Source: Actinacidiphila paucisporea
Lineage (GTDB): Bacteria; Actinomycetota; Actinomycetes; Streptomycetales; Streptomycetaceae
Length of the DNA stretch: 64,000 bases
Direction of reading: 5' to 3'
Assembly (NCBI RefSeq): GCF_900142575.1
Contig: NZ_FRBI01000021.1
Location: 63,459 to 127,458 of the forward strand
The notes beneath the pieces are model-generated. The model saw only the letters and a list, made by a program, of their open reading frames with translations. It searched no databases and was not told the DNA's origin. Within the stretch, counting starts at the first letter, position 1. Each line of letters starts with the position of its first letter. Below are positions 24,556 through 32,548 of the stretch, in pieces. Both the position numbers and the translations under genes were made by a program.

Positions 24556-25020
24556 TCAGAGGTAGAAGCGGGCCACCGTCTCGGCCACGCACACCGGCTT
24601 GTCGCCGCCCTCGCGTTCGATCGTCACCCGGGTCACCAGTTGCATGCCGCCCCCGACTTCGGTCAGCTCCGCCACCACCGCGGTCGCCCGCAGCCGGGAG
24701 CCGACGGGCACGGGGGAGGGGAAGCGCACCTTGTTGACGCCGTAGTTGACGCCCATCCGCACGCCCTCGACCCGGAAGAGCCGCGGGGTCAGTGACGGGA
24801 TGAGCGACAGCGTCAGGAAGCCGTGCGCGATCGTCGTACCGAACGGGCCGCCGGCCGCGCGCTCCGGGTCGACATGGATCCACTGGTGGTCACCGGTCGC
24901 CTCGGCGAAGGCGTCGATACGCTTCTGGTCGATATCCAGCCAGTCCGTCCAGCCGAGCTGCTCGCCGACGGCGGCCCGCAGCTCGTCGGGCGAAGCGAAG
25001 ACGCGGGGCTGCTGGGACAT
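24556..25020 (-). CDS. MaoC-family enoyl-CoA hydratase/dehydratase
   Basis: 154 residues forming one hot-dog domain. The (R)-hydratase motif is ATGDHQWIHVDPERAAGGPFGTTIAHGFLTLSL with the catalytic Asp/His pair. It also shows VNYGVNKVRFPSPVPVGSRLRA, the common continuation in actinobacterial MaoC dehydratases. It probably hydrates a trans-enoyl-CoA during acyl-CoA oxidation. The start lies 31 bp from the AAGCGCTTGCTCA motif shared with the convergent TetR gene. Confidence 0.92.
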   Translation of the reverse strand: MSQQPRVFASPDELRAAVGEQLGWTDWLDIDQKRIDAFAEATGDHQWIHVDPERAAGGPFGTTIAHGFLTLSLIPSLTPRLFRVEGVRMGVNYGVNKVRFPSPVPVGSRLRATAVVAELTEVGGGMQLVTRVTIEREGGDKPVCVAETVARFYL

Positions 25021-25050
25021 GGTCGAGGCCTCCGGGGTCCATAGGTTTCC

Positions 25051-25063
25051 AAGCGCTTGCTCA
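25051..25063. promoter_or_regulatory. AAGCGCTTGCTCA motif upstream of the MaoC gene
   Basis: Exact copy of 23727-23739. Seen from the gene it reads TGAGCAAGCGCTT and lies 31-43 bp upstream of the start, overlapping the expected promoter, consistent with repression by the neighbouring TetR protein. Confidence 0.65.
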
Positions 25064-25087
25064 GCATGGTTCCGGTGGCCCCGACTG

Positions 25088-26275
25088 TCAACGCCGCCGC
25101 ACGCCCCCTGCGTCCGGCCGCACGCCCCCCGCGTCCGGCCGCACGCCCGCCGTGCCCGGCCCGTCGCCCAGGTTCGGAAGCAGCGCGTTCAGCGCGGGCC
25201 GCAGTGCCACCAGCCGGTCCAGCTGGGCCGCCTGGGCCGGGATGTCGAGGACGGCGACGCGCAGGACCAGATGCCGCGCCCCCTCGGCCACATAGCGGCC
25301 CAACTGCTCCACCACCGCCTCCGGCGTGCCCGCCGCCACCGCCTGGATCTTCTCCATCTCCTCGACCGGCAGCCCGTAGTTGGCCCGCGCGTACGTGTCC
25401 AGGGCCGCGCGTCCGCCGTCCGCCGCGCCGGTGATCAGGGTGTTCACGAACAGCGCCGGCGTGATCGGGGCCTCCCCGCGGCCCGCCTCGCCGGCGGCGG
25501 TACGGATCGCGGCCAGCCCCTGGCCGTAGGCGGCCGGGTCCGGGGGATACGGCAGCCAGCCGTCGTAGAGGCGCCCGGCGCGGGCCAGCGCGGCAGGGGT
25601 GGCGCCGCCGAGCCACACCGGCGGGCCGCCCGGGCGGAAGGTGCGGGTGCCGGGTGCGATGTCGTCGAAGTGCAGCACCTCGCCGTGGTAGGACACCGGC
25701 CCCTCACCGGTCCACAGCCGGCGCCACAGCTCCACGGTCTCGTCCAGCCGCCGGAAGCGCCGCGGCCACGGGGTGCCGACCATCGCGTAGACCGGCTGCC
25801 CGAAGCGGCCGGGGAATCCGGCGCCGACGCCCAGCACCAGCCGCCCGCCGGACAGCAGGTCGACCGAGGCGATGGTCTGCGCGGCCTGGACGGGCGTACG
25901 CAGCGCGGGCAGCAGGGCACCGGTGCCCAGCGTCACGCGGTCGGTCACGGCGGCGAGCGCGGCCAGCACGGTGAGCGCTTCGAGGCGCGGGGTGAGCAGC
26001 GAGTCGGTGGCCCACAGCGAGTCGAAGCCGGTGCGTTCGGCGCGTACCCCGAAGGAGACGGCCTCCCGGGGGTCGGTGTGCGCGCTCCATTGGGCCTTCG
26101 TGCTGGGTACGAAGACGCCCATGCGTACGGTGTCGGCTTCGGCCTCGGTCCCGGCGGCCGCGTCTTCGGGGCTTGCGGTGACTCGGAGGCTGCCAGGACC
26201 GGCAGGGCTTCCGGTGCCTCCCGTCCCTCCCGTCCCTCCGGTGCTTGCGGTGCTTGTGGTGTAGGTGCTTGTCAT
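25088..26275 (-). CDS. LLM-class (luciferase-like) F420/flavin-dependent oxidoreductase
   Basis: About 395 residues from ATG 26275. A TIM-barrel LLM core starts at VRMGVFVPSTKAQWSA. Signatures are GFDSLWATDSLLTPRLEALTVLAALAAVTDRVTLGTGALLPALRTPVQAAQTIASVDLLSGGRLVLGVGAGF and PPVWLGGATPAALARAGRLYDGWLP. The N-terminal 30 residues are Ser/Thr/Gly low complexity. The C-terminus ends in three copies of a 7-residue unit (GVRPDAG-like) encoded by a 21-bp tandem repeat at 25096-25158. It is divergent from an XRE regulator with a palindrome between. Substrate unknown. Confidence 0.85.
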   Translation of the reverse strand: MTSTYTTSTASTGGTGGTGGTGSPAGPGSLRVTASPEDAAAGTEAEADTVRMGVFVPSTKAQWSAHTDPREAVSFGVRAERTGFDSLWATDSLLTPRLEALTVLAALAAVTDRVTLGTGALLPALRTPVQAAQTIASVDLLSGGRLVLGVGAGFPGRFGQPVYAMVGTPWPRRFRRLDETVELWRRLWTGEGPVSYHGEVLHFDDIAPGTRTFRPGGPPVWLGGATPAALARAGRLYDGWLPYPPDPAAYGQGLAAIRTAAGEAGRGEAPITPALFVNTLITGAADGGRAALDTYARANYGLPVEEMEKIQAVAAGTPEAVVEQLGRYVAEGARHLVLRVAVLDIPAQAAQLDRLVALRPALNALLPNLGDGPGTAGVRPDAGGVRPDAGGVRRR

Positions 26276-26310
26276 ACGCCCGAGGGTGCGCGGCCGCGGG
26301 CATCGCCTCA

Positions 26311-26326
26311 ATTCCCGGCAGGGAAT
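26311..26326. promoter_or_regulatory. Palindrome ATTCCCGGCAGGGAAT between LLM and XRE genes
   Basis: Perfect 6-bp arms around GGCA, 36 bp upstream of both divergent starts. The form resembles sites used by XRE regulators with MmyB-like domains, so autoregulation by the 26362 protein is likely. Confidence 0.6.
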
Positions 26327-26361
26327 GGCCGCTGCTCACCCCACCGGGTTAGAAAGGAGCC

Positions 26362-27207
26362 GTGGACGCCCCTCGGACCCTCGCCCCGGCCGCCGCCCAG
26401 CCCTTCCCGCAGGCGCTGCGCGCCAGCCGCAGCCGCCGCCGGCTGAGCCAGCTGGAGCTGGCGCTGCGCGCGGGCACCACCCAGCGGCACATCAGCTTCA
26501 TCGAGAACGGCAGGTCGGCACCGGGGCGGGCGCTCGTCGCCCGGATCGCCGACTCGCTCGCCCTGCCGCTGCGGGAGCGCAACGGCCTGCTGCTGGCCGC
26601 CGGATACGCGCCGGTGCACCCGCAGCGCGACCTCGACGATCCGGCGCTGGCCCCGGCGCTCGAAGCGCTCGACCACATCCTGACCGGCCACCTGCCCTAT
26701 CCGGCGATCATCGTGGACCGCTACGGGGAGCTGGTCGGTGCCAACTCCGCCTTCGGGGTGATGACCGAGGGCGCCGATCCCGCGCTGCTCGGGCCGCGGG
26801 CGAACATCCTGCGGCTGGCGCTGCACCCGGCGGGCATGGCGCCACGCATCCGCAACTTCCCGCAGTGGGCCCGCCATGTCATCGAGGCGCTGCGCGAGGA
26901 GCAGCGGCGCAATCCCGACGACCGGCTGGCGGCGCTGCACGACGAACTCGTCGGCTATGTACCGCCGCTGACGCCGTCGCCCGGCGCCGCGGCAGGACAG
27001 GGAGCGGGCCCGAGGGCGGGCGCCGAGGACGTACTCGGCTTCGCCGTGCCCATGGAGCTGGATTCGGCCGGCCGCGGACTGCTGCGGCTGATGACCACCG
27101 TCGCGGTCTTCGCCACCGCGGCGGACGTCACCATTGCCGAGCTGAAGCTGGAGGCCTTCCTGCCGGCCGACCGCGCCACGGCGGACGCGCTGCGGAAGGA
27201 TGCCTGA
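26362..27207 (+). CDS. XRE-family regulator with MmyB-like ligand domain
   Basis: 281 residues from GTG 26362, preceded by AAAGGAGCC. The HTH is FPQALRASRSRRRLSQLELALRAGTTQRHISFIENGRSAPGRALVARIADSLALPLRERNGLLLAAGYAP. The C-terminal MmyB-like PAS-type domain includes AIIVDRYGELVGANSAFGVMTEG and LRLALHPAGMAPRIRNFPQWARHVIEALREE. Such regulators commonly control an adjacent divergent oxidoreductase; here that is the LLM gene. The methyltransferase 40 bp downstream may be co-transcribed. Confidence 0.88.
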   Translation: MDAPRTLAPAAAQPFPQALRASRSRRRLSQLELALRAGTTQRHISFIENGRSAPGRALVARIADSLALPLRERNGLLLAAGYAPVHPQRDLDDPALAPALEALDHILTGHLPYPAIIVDRYGELVGANSAFGVMTEGADPALLGPRANILRLALHPAGMAPRIRNFPQWARHVIEALREEQRRNPDDRLAALHDELVGYVPPLTPSPGAAAGQGAGPRAGAEDVLGFAVPMELDSAGRGLLRLMTTVAVFATAADVTIAELKLEAFLPADRATADALRKDA

Positions 27208-27247
27208 AGGACCGGCGGGAGCGCCGGGCACATGACCGAGGAGCCGT

Positions 27248-28042
27248 ATGAGCCTGCGCCACCACGAGATCGCCGAATCCCGGCACCGCATCCTCAATCC
27301 CATCACCGAGGACAAGCTGATGCTGCTCGGTGACATCTGCCGGTTGGAGCCCGGGCAGCGGCAGCTCGACCTGGCGTGCGGCAAGGGCGAGATGCTCACC
27401 CGGTGGGCGCAGAAGTACGGCACCGGTGGGGTCGGCGTCGACCTCAGCGAGGTCTTCCTGACCGCTGCCAGGGAGCGGGCGGCCGAACTCGGCGTCTCCG
27501 AAAGGGTGAGTTTCGAGCGCGGCGACGCAGGAGCGTACGAGGCCGAGCCCGGTGCCTTCGACGTGGTGTCCTGTGTCGGCGCCACCTGGATCGGCGGCGG
27601 CCTGGCCGGGACCGTTGACCTGCTGCGCCCCGCCATGCGGCCCGGCGGCCTGATGCTGATCGGCGAGCCGTACTGGACCGAGCCCGCCCCCGAGGGCGCG
27701 CTGGAGGCGATGGGTGCGGAGGCCGACGACTTCACCTCGCTGGTCGGCACCCTGGACCGGTTCGAGGCGGCGGGCATGGAGCTGCTGGAGATGGTGCTTG
27801 CGGACGGCGACAGCTGGGACCGCTACGCCGCCGCGCAGTGGTTCGCGATCGCGGACTGGCTGCGCGACACCCCGGCCGACCACCCCGACGCGGCCGACAT
27901 GCGCGACTTCCTTGACCACGCCCGCCGCACCCACCTGGAGTGGAACCGCCGCTATCTGGGCTGGGGCGTCTTCGTGCTGCGGGAGGCGGGGTCAAGTGCC
28001 CGCACCGATACCGGCCGAGTTGTGAGGGAACCGAAAAGCTGA
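27248..28042 (+). CDS. Class I SAM-dependent methyltransferase
   Basis: 264 residues. The SAM-binding motif is RQLDLACGKGEML, with the acidic loop GVGVDLSEVFLTAARERAAELG, motif II region FDVVSCVGATWIGGG and post-motif MRPGGLMLIGEPYW. The C-terminal half is a substrate-capping region (DWLRDTPADHPDAADMRDFLDHARRTHLEWNRRYLGWGVFVLR), a type annotated in actinobacteria as UbiE-like small-molecule methyltransferases. ATG follows GAGGAGCC closely. It is probably in an operon with the XRE regulator. Substrate unknown. Confidence 0.82.
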   Translation: MSLRHHEIAESRHRILNPITEDKLMLLGDICRLEPGQRQLDLACGKGEMLTRWAQKYGTGGVGVDLSEVFLTAARERAAELGVSERVSFERGDAGAYEAEPGAFDVVSCVGATWIGGGLAGTVDLLRPAMRPGGLMLIGEPYWTEPAPEGALEAMGAEADDFTSLVGTLDRFEAAGMELLEMVLADGDSWDRYAAAQWFAIADWLRDTPADHPDAADMRDFLDHARRTHLEWNRRYLGWGVFVLREAGSSARTDTGRVVREPKS

Positions 28043-28052
28043 CGCATGTTCA

Positions 28053-28105
28053 CCTTCCGGAGCCGGTGTACCGGCGGTAACCTCCGCGCACCGGCTTCCG
28101 GAAGG
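28053..28105 (+). promoter_or_regulatory. Long hairpin overlapping the acylase ribosome site
   Basis: CCTTCCGGAGCCGGTG (28053-28068) pairs with CACCGGCTTCCGGAAGG (28089-28105), 16 pairs with one bulged A and a 20-nt loop. The right arm contains the GGAAGG part of the Shine-Dalgarno GGAAGGAG for the start at 28113, so the folded RNA would hide it. The loop itself has TACCGGCGGTA. It could alternatively terminate the methyltransferase transcript ending at 28042. Confidence 0.6.
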
Positions 28106-28112
28106 AGCAGAC

Positions 28113-30863
28113 ATGCCGCTACGGACCCCACGACGGATCGGCAGGATCGGCACGCTGAGAACGGCCACCGCTGGCGCCCTCCTCGCGCTCGCGGCGACCC
28201 TGGTGGCCCCGGTGCCACTGGCAGCGCACGCCGCAGACCCGGGCGACTACTGCGCAGGGCAGTGCGCCGACATCCTGCCGCCAGGCGAGAACGGCAACGC
28301 CACCCTTGCCGACATCCTGGCGAACAAGGCACTCGGCACCAGGCCCGCGCACACCTCGGACCAGCTCGGCCCGTACGCCGATCTCGCGAACGGCTACCAG
28401 AACCTCACCGACGCCACCATCACCTCCTTCTTCAACGACTCGTCCTTCGGCGTCCCGCCGAGCCAGGTCGCCTCCGTCTCGAGCCCGCGCTCCGACGTGA
28501 CGATCACCAGGGACAAGAAGACCGGCGTGCCGCACATCAAGGGCACCACCCGGCAAGGCACCGAATTCGGCGCGGGATACGCGGCGGCGCAGGACCGGCT
28601 CTGGCTCATGGACCTCTTCCGGCACGTGGGCCGCGGCGAACTGTCGTCGTTCGCCGGCGGCGCCGCCGCAAACCGCGGCCTTGAGCAGGAGTTCTGGCGG
28701 CAGGCCCCCTACACCGAGGCCGACCTCCAGTCGCAGATCGACCAGCTCGCCAACTCCGGCGGCGCCCGTGGGCAGCAGGCCCTCGCCGACGCCCAGGCGT
28801 ACATCGACGGAATCAACGCGTACATCAGCGCGTCGAAAAGCGGCCGGTATTTTCCCGGCGAATACGTGCTCACCGGGCACGTCGACGCCATCACCAACGC
28901 CGGCACCATCGACCCGTTCAAACTCACCGACCTGATCGCGCTCGCCTCGGTGGTCGGCGCGCTCTTCGGCACCGGTGGCGGCGGCGAGGTGCAGTCGGCA
29001 CTGTCCCTGCTGGCCGCACAGCAGCAGTACGGCGTCACCGAGGGCACCAAGGTCTGGGAGTCGTTCCGCGAACGCGACGACCCCGAAGCGACCGCCACCG
29101 TCCACGACGGCACCAGCTTCCCGTACGCGGGCAAGCCGGCCGGCGCCCAGGGCGAGGCACTGCCCGACGCCGGCTCGGTGGTCGCCGAGCCGCTGGTCTA
29201 CGACGCCACCGGCGGCGCCACCCAGACCACCACCGCGAGCCCCGGGGTGCTGCCCGGCAACCTCTTCTCCACCAAGAAGGGCATGTCCAACGCCCTGGTC
29301 GTCAGCGGCGCCCACACCGCGAGCGGCCACCCCGTCGCCGTCTTCGGCCCGCAGACCGGCTACTTCGCGCCACAGTTGCTGATGCTCCAGGAGCTGCAAG
29401 GCCCCGGAATCAGCGCCCGCGGCGCCTCCTTCGCCGGCTTGGGAATGTACGTCGAACTGGGCCGCGGCCAGGACTACGCCTGGAGCGCGACCTCCGCCTC
29501 CCAGGACGTCACCGACACCTACGCCGTGGAGCTGTGCCAGGACGCCACGCACTACGTTTTCCACGGCAATTGCGTCGCCATGGAGAAGCTGGAGCGCACC
29601 AACTCCTGGAAACCGACCCTCGCCGACTCCACCGCCGCGGGCTCCTACCGCATGCAGATATGGCGTACCGCCTATGGACCGGTCGAATACCGCGCCACGG
29701 TCGGCGGCAAAGCCGTCGCCTATACCCAGCTGCGCAGCTCCTACCGCCACGAGGCCGACTCGATCCTGGGCTTCCAGGAACTCAACGACCCCGGCTTCGT
29801 CCATGACGCGGCGTCCTTCCAGCGGGCCACGCAGGACATCAACTACACCTTCAACTGGTTCTACGCCGACTCCCGGCACACCGCGTACTACAACAGCGGC
29901 ACCAACCCGGTGCGGGCCGACGGCGTGGACGCGTCCTTCCCCGTGTGGGCGCAGGCCGCGTACGACTGGCGCGGCTGGGACCCGGTGACCAACACGGCCT
30001 CCTACACGCCGCCGTCGCAACACCCGCAGTCCGTCGACCAGGACTACTACGTCTCGTGGAACAACAAGCAGGCCGCCGGCTACACGTCGGCCGGCTTCGG
30101 CAACGGCGCCGTCCACCGCGCCGACCTCCTCGACGACCGCGTCAAGGCCCTGGTCCACACGGGCGGTGTCACCAGGTCCGCACTGGTCAAGGCGATGGAC
30201 GACGCCGCTCTGACCGATCTGCGCGGCGAGGACGTGCTGCCCGAACTGCTCCAGGTCATCAACAGCGCGCCTGTCACCGACCCGCAGGAGGCCACCGCCG
30301 TCCAGCAGCTGACCGCGTGGAGCGGGGCAGGCGCCAAACGCCACGAGACGTCGCCGGGCTCCCACACCTACGCGAACGCTGACGCCGTCCGCGTCATGGA
30401 CGCGTGGTGGCCGCTGCTCGTCCAGGGCGAATTCCAACCGGGGCTGGGCGGCGGCCTCTACACCGCCCTCACCGCCGATCTCACCGTCGACGAGTCCCCC
30501 TCCGCCGGCCACGGGCCGACCGGCTCGCACGCCGGAAGCGCCTTCCAGTACGGCTGGTGGAGCTATGTCGACAAGGACATCCGGCAGGTGCTCGGCCGGC
30601 CGGTGGGCGGGCCGCTGGCCCGCACGTACTGCGGCGGTGGGCAGGCAAGTGCCTGCCGTGACGTGCTGCTGAACACCCTCAAGCAGGCGGCCGCCGTGCC
30701 GGCGACTTCCGTCTACCCGGGTGACGACGGGTGCGGGGCCGGCGATCAGTGGTGCGCCGACTCCATCGTCCAGCGTCCGCTGGGCGGAGTCACCGACGAC
30801 CGGATCAGCTGGCAGAACCGTCCGACGTACCAGCAGGTCGTGGAATTCCCGAGCCACCGCTAG
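28113..30863 (+). CDS. Secreted penicillin-acylase-family N-terminal nucleophile amidohydrolase
   Basis: 916 residues. A signal peptide with a basic N-terminus (RTPRRIGRIGTLR), hydrophobic core and AHAAD cleavage region ends near residue 41. The alpha-chain region has FGAGYAAAQDRLWLMDLFRHVGRGELSSFAG. The autoprocessing junction and nucleophile are probably at GMSNALVVSG (Ser392), followed by VAVFGPQTGYFAPQ and GASFAGLGMYVELGRGQDYAWSATS, the usual Ntn-hydrolase order. It likely cleaves amides such as N-acyl homoserine lactones, acyl-peptides or beta-lactams. Six or more C-terminal Cys may form disulfides. It stands alone behind the hairpin at 28053-28105. Confidence 0.88.
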   Translation: MPLRTPRRIGRIGTLRTATAGALLALAATLVAPVPLAAHAADPGDYCAGQCADILPPGENGNATLADILANKALGTRPAHTSDQLGPYADLANGYQNLTDATITSFFNDSSFGVPPSQVASVSSPRSDVTITRDKKTGVPHIKGTTRQGTEFGAGYAAAQDRLWLMDLFRHVGRGELSSFAGGAAANRGLEQEFWRQAPYTEADLQSQIDQLANSGGARGQQALADAQAYIDGINAYISASKSGRYFPGEYVLTGHVDAITNAGTIDPFKLTDLIALASVVGALFGTGGGGEVQSALSLLAAQQQYGVTEGTKVWESFRERDDPEATATVHDGTSFPYAGKPAGAQGEALPDAGSVVAEPLVYDATGGATQTTTASPGVLPGNLFSTKKGMSNALVVSGAHTASGHPVAVFGPQTGYFAPQLLMLQELQGPGISARGASFAGLGMYVELGRGQDYAWSATSASQDVTDTYAVELCQDATHYVFHGNCVAMEKLERTNSWKPTLADSTAAGSYRMQIWRTAYGPVEYRATVGGKAVAYTQLRSSYRHEADSILGFQELNDPGFVHDAASFQRATQDINYTFNWFYADSRHTAYYNSGTNPVRADGVDASFPVWAQAAYDWRGWDPVTNTASYTPPSQHPQSVDQDYYVSWNNKQAAGYTSAGFGNGAVHRADLLDDRVKALVHTGGVTRSALVKAMDDAALTDLRGEDVLPELLQVINSAPVTDPQEATAVQQLTAWSGAGAKRHETSPGSHTYANADAVRVMDAWWPLLVQGEFQPGLGGGLYTALTADLTVDESPSAGHGPTGSHAGSAFQYGWWSYVDKDIRQVLGRPVGGPLARTYCGGGQASACRDVLLNTLKQAAAVPATSVYPGDDGCGAGDQWCADSIVQRPLGGVTDDRISWQNRPTYQQVVEFPSHR

Positions 30864-31071
30864 CGCGAGGCTTTTGAGGGGTGGGCGCGGTGGGGGCCGC
30901 GCCTGCCCTTGCCCGTGCGGGGCGTGAGGTCCTCCGCGGTGCCGCGGTACGGCCTGAGGTGATGGCCCCTTGCGGTGCGTTGCTTTCTACCCGGTCGTCG
31001 CGGCCGGGAAGGTGGCCGCCCTCCGTAAGGGGTAGAACCCGGGGCGCGGAGAGAGCACGCGCAGTGCACGG

Positions 31072-32316
31072 TCAGAGCAGGGCTGCGGCTCGGAGGGTGA
31101 GGTGGGCCAGTTCGGGGTGGCAGATGTCGCTGTGGGCGCCCGAGGGCGGGCCGCCCGTGCGGACGGTGGGGGACGCGTCGACCGTGACGCAGCCCTGGGT
31201 CGGGAAGGGGACGGTGAGGGCCGCGGAGAGCGGAAGCGCGGGGGCGGCGGGGAGGTGGTGGAAGCCGTCGTGCCCGAGTGCGCCCCAGCGGTCGTCGCCC
31301 AGGAGGGACTTGTCGTCGCCGGAGAGGCGGGACGCGAGCGGGTAGAAGACGCCGAGTGCCTGGTCGTGGGAGGAGTGGCAGGCCACGACGGGGCCGCGGA
31401 CGCGGGACTGCATGCCGTCGAGGGCGCCGCCGGGGGAGTAGGCGGAGTGCGAGAAGGCGCCCTGCAGGAGGGTGACCGAGGTGACGTTGCCGGCGTCGGG
31501 CGGCAGGCCGGCGAGGGCGAAGGAGACGAGCCGGGCGCCGAAGCTGTGGCCGATCAGGTGCACCCGGGTGCCGGGTGCGCGGGTGGCCAGCAGTCCGAGC
31601 AGCGGGCCGAGGCCCGCCTTGCCGACCGTGCCGGCGCGGCCCTTCATCGTGTAATACGAGGCCTGCCGCAGCAGTTCGCGTGCCCCGCACCAGATTTTCC
31701 CGGTGAGCCCGCCCAGCAGGGGCTCGCCGCCCTGTACGCCGCAGACCGCGTCGCCCAGTGCCGCGCAGACGGTGGCCGGGTCGCCGGTGAGCAGTGCGGG
31801 CGGTGTGTCCGCGCCGTCGAGGTCCTGCGCGAGCGCCGCGGCCCGCGGTGAGGCGCAGCCGGTGAGCGTACGGACCAGGGCGGCGAATTCCGCGAGCGCG
31901 GCCGGATCGGCCGGCTGCTGTGCGAGCAGCTCCTCGATCCGGTCGGCTGCCGCCTCGTGCCCGGGCAGCACCTCTTTGAGCGTGGCGATGTCCGGGTCCC
32001 GTCCGTTCGCCACGGCCTGCCGGGGACGCGGGAAGCCCGGGATGGGCTCGTCGGAGAACCGCATGGAGGGCCAGTGGACTCCGGCATAGCCGAGGCGCAG
32101 GCCGGGGGCGCCGGCCAGCAGTGCGGGGAAGGGCGCGTAGAAGCGGTCGAAGAGGGCCGACGCGGTCGACAGGTCGTTGTTCCAGCCGTGGGTGAAGACC
32201 ACGAGGTCGCTGAGGTCGGCGGCGTGCGCCAGCAGGGCGTCGCGCTGGACGGGATCGGGGTCGCCGCCCGCGTCGAAGGTCAGGTCCCAGTAGGGCTGCA
32301 CGCTTGCCACGGCCAT
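31072..32316 (-). CDS. Alpha/beta-hydrolase-like serine hydrolase, uncharacterised
   Basis: 414 residues. FTHGWNNDLSTA is the oxyanion segment, and VHLIGHSFGARLVSFALAG holds the nucleophile Ser in GHSFG. A later Asp in SSHDQALGVFYPLASR and His in DGFHHLPAAP could complete the triad. No signal peptide is visible; the insertion between oxyanion loop and nucleophile (about residues 75-245) is unusually long and unidentified. The 208 bp between this stop and the acylase stop (30864-31071) contains no gene, only a weak inverted pair (TTCTACCC at 30985-30992, GGGTAGAA at 31030-31037). Confidence 0.75.
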   Translation of the reverse strand: MAVASVQPYWDLTFDAGGDPDPVQRDALLAHAADLSDLVVFTHGWNNDLSTASALFDRFYAPFPALLAGAPGLRLGYAGVHWPSMRFSDEPIPGFPRPRQAVANGRDPDIATLKEVLPGHEAAADRIEELLAQQPADPAALAEFAALVRTLTGCASPRAAALAQDLDGADTPPALLTGDPATVCAALGDAVCGVQGGEPLLGGLTGKIWCGARELLRQASYYTMKGRAGTVGKAGLGPLLGLLATRAPGTRVHLIGHSFGARLVSFALAGLPPDAGNVTSVTLLQGAFSHSAYSPGGALDGMQSRVRGPVVACHSSHDQALGVFYPLASRLSGDDKSLLGDDRWGALGHDGFHHLPAAPALPLSAALTVPFPTQGCVTVDASPTVRTGGPPSGAHSDICHPELAHLTLRAAALL

Positions 32317-32488
32317 GGCTCCCCCTCGCTCCGGCGGCCGGCCGGTGGCGACCGGCGGCAGCCGAAAGGCCCGTGATTGTCCGCTCTGCGAGCATCATCC
32401 CGGTGGCCGGTGGCGGCGTCCATCCCTCCGGCGGGTGAATACGTACCGGCTACGCCACCGCGCGGGCCCGGCCCTTCCGGATTGGGTG

Positions 32489-32504
32489 ACCGACTGCTTA
32501 GTAT
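32489..32504. promoter_or_regulatory. Degenerate TetR operator ACCGACTGCTTAGTAT upstream of the SDR operon
   Basis: Matches 13 of 16 bases of the central part of the perfect palindrome at 39172-39187 (ACCGACTGGTCGGTAT). It lies 45 bp before the SDR start. One half is intact and the other decayed. It is taken as a weaker site for the TetR encoded at 35040, which sits inside this operon. Confidence 0.5.
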
Positions 32505-32548
32505 GCCAGGGCGGGGCAGCCCGGAGTCGAGTCGAAGGAGACACGGTT

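Noticed and set aside
28119..30857. 912-codon open frame antisense to the acylase
   Set aside because: Shadow of the acylase caused by G/C-rich third positions; composition is Gly/Val/Arg-rich without motifs, while the forward frame has a signal peptide and Ntn-hydrolase motifs.
30985..31037. TTCTACCC/GGGTAGAA inverted pair after the acylase
   Set aside because: Only 8-bp arms 37 bp apart with no inner stem; too weak for a terminator call.
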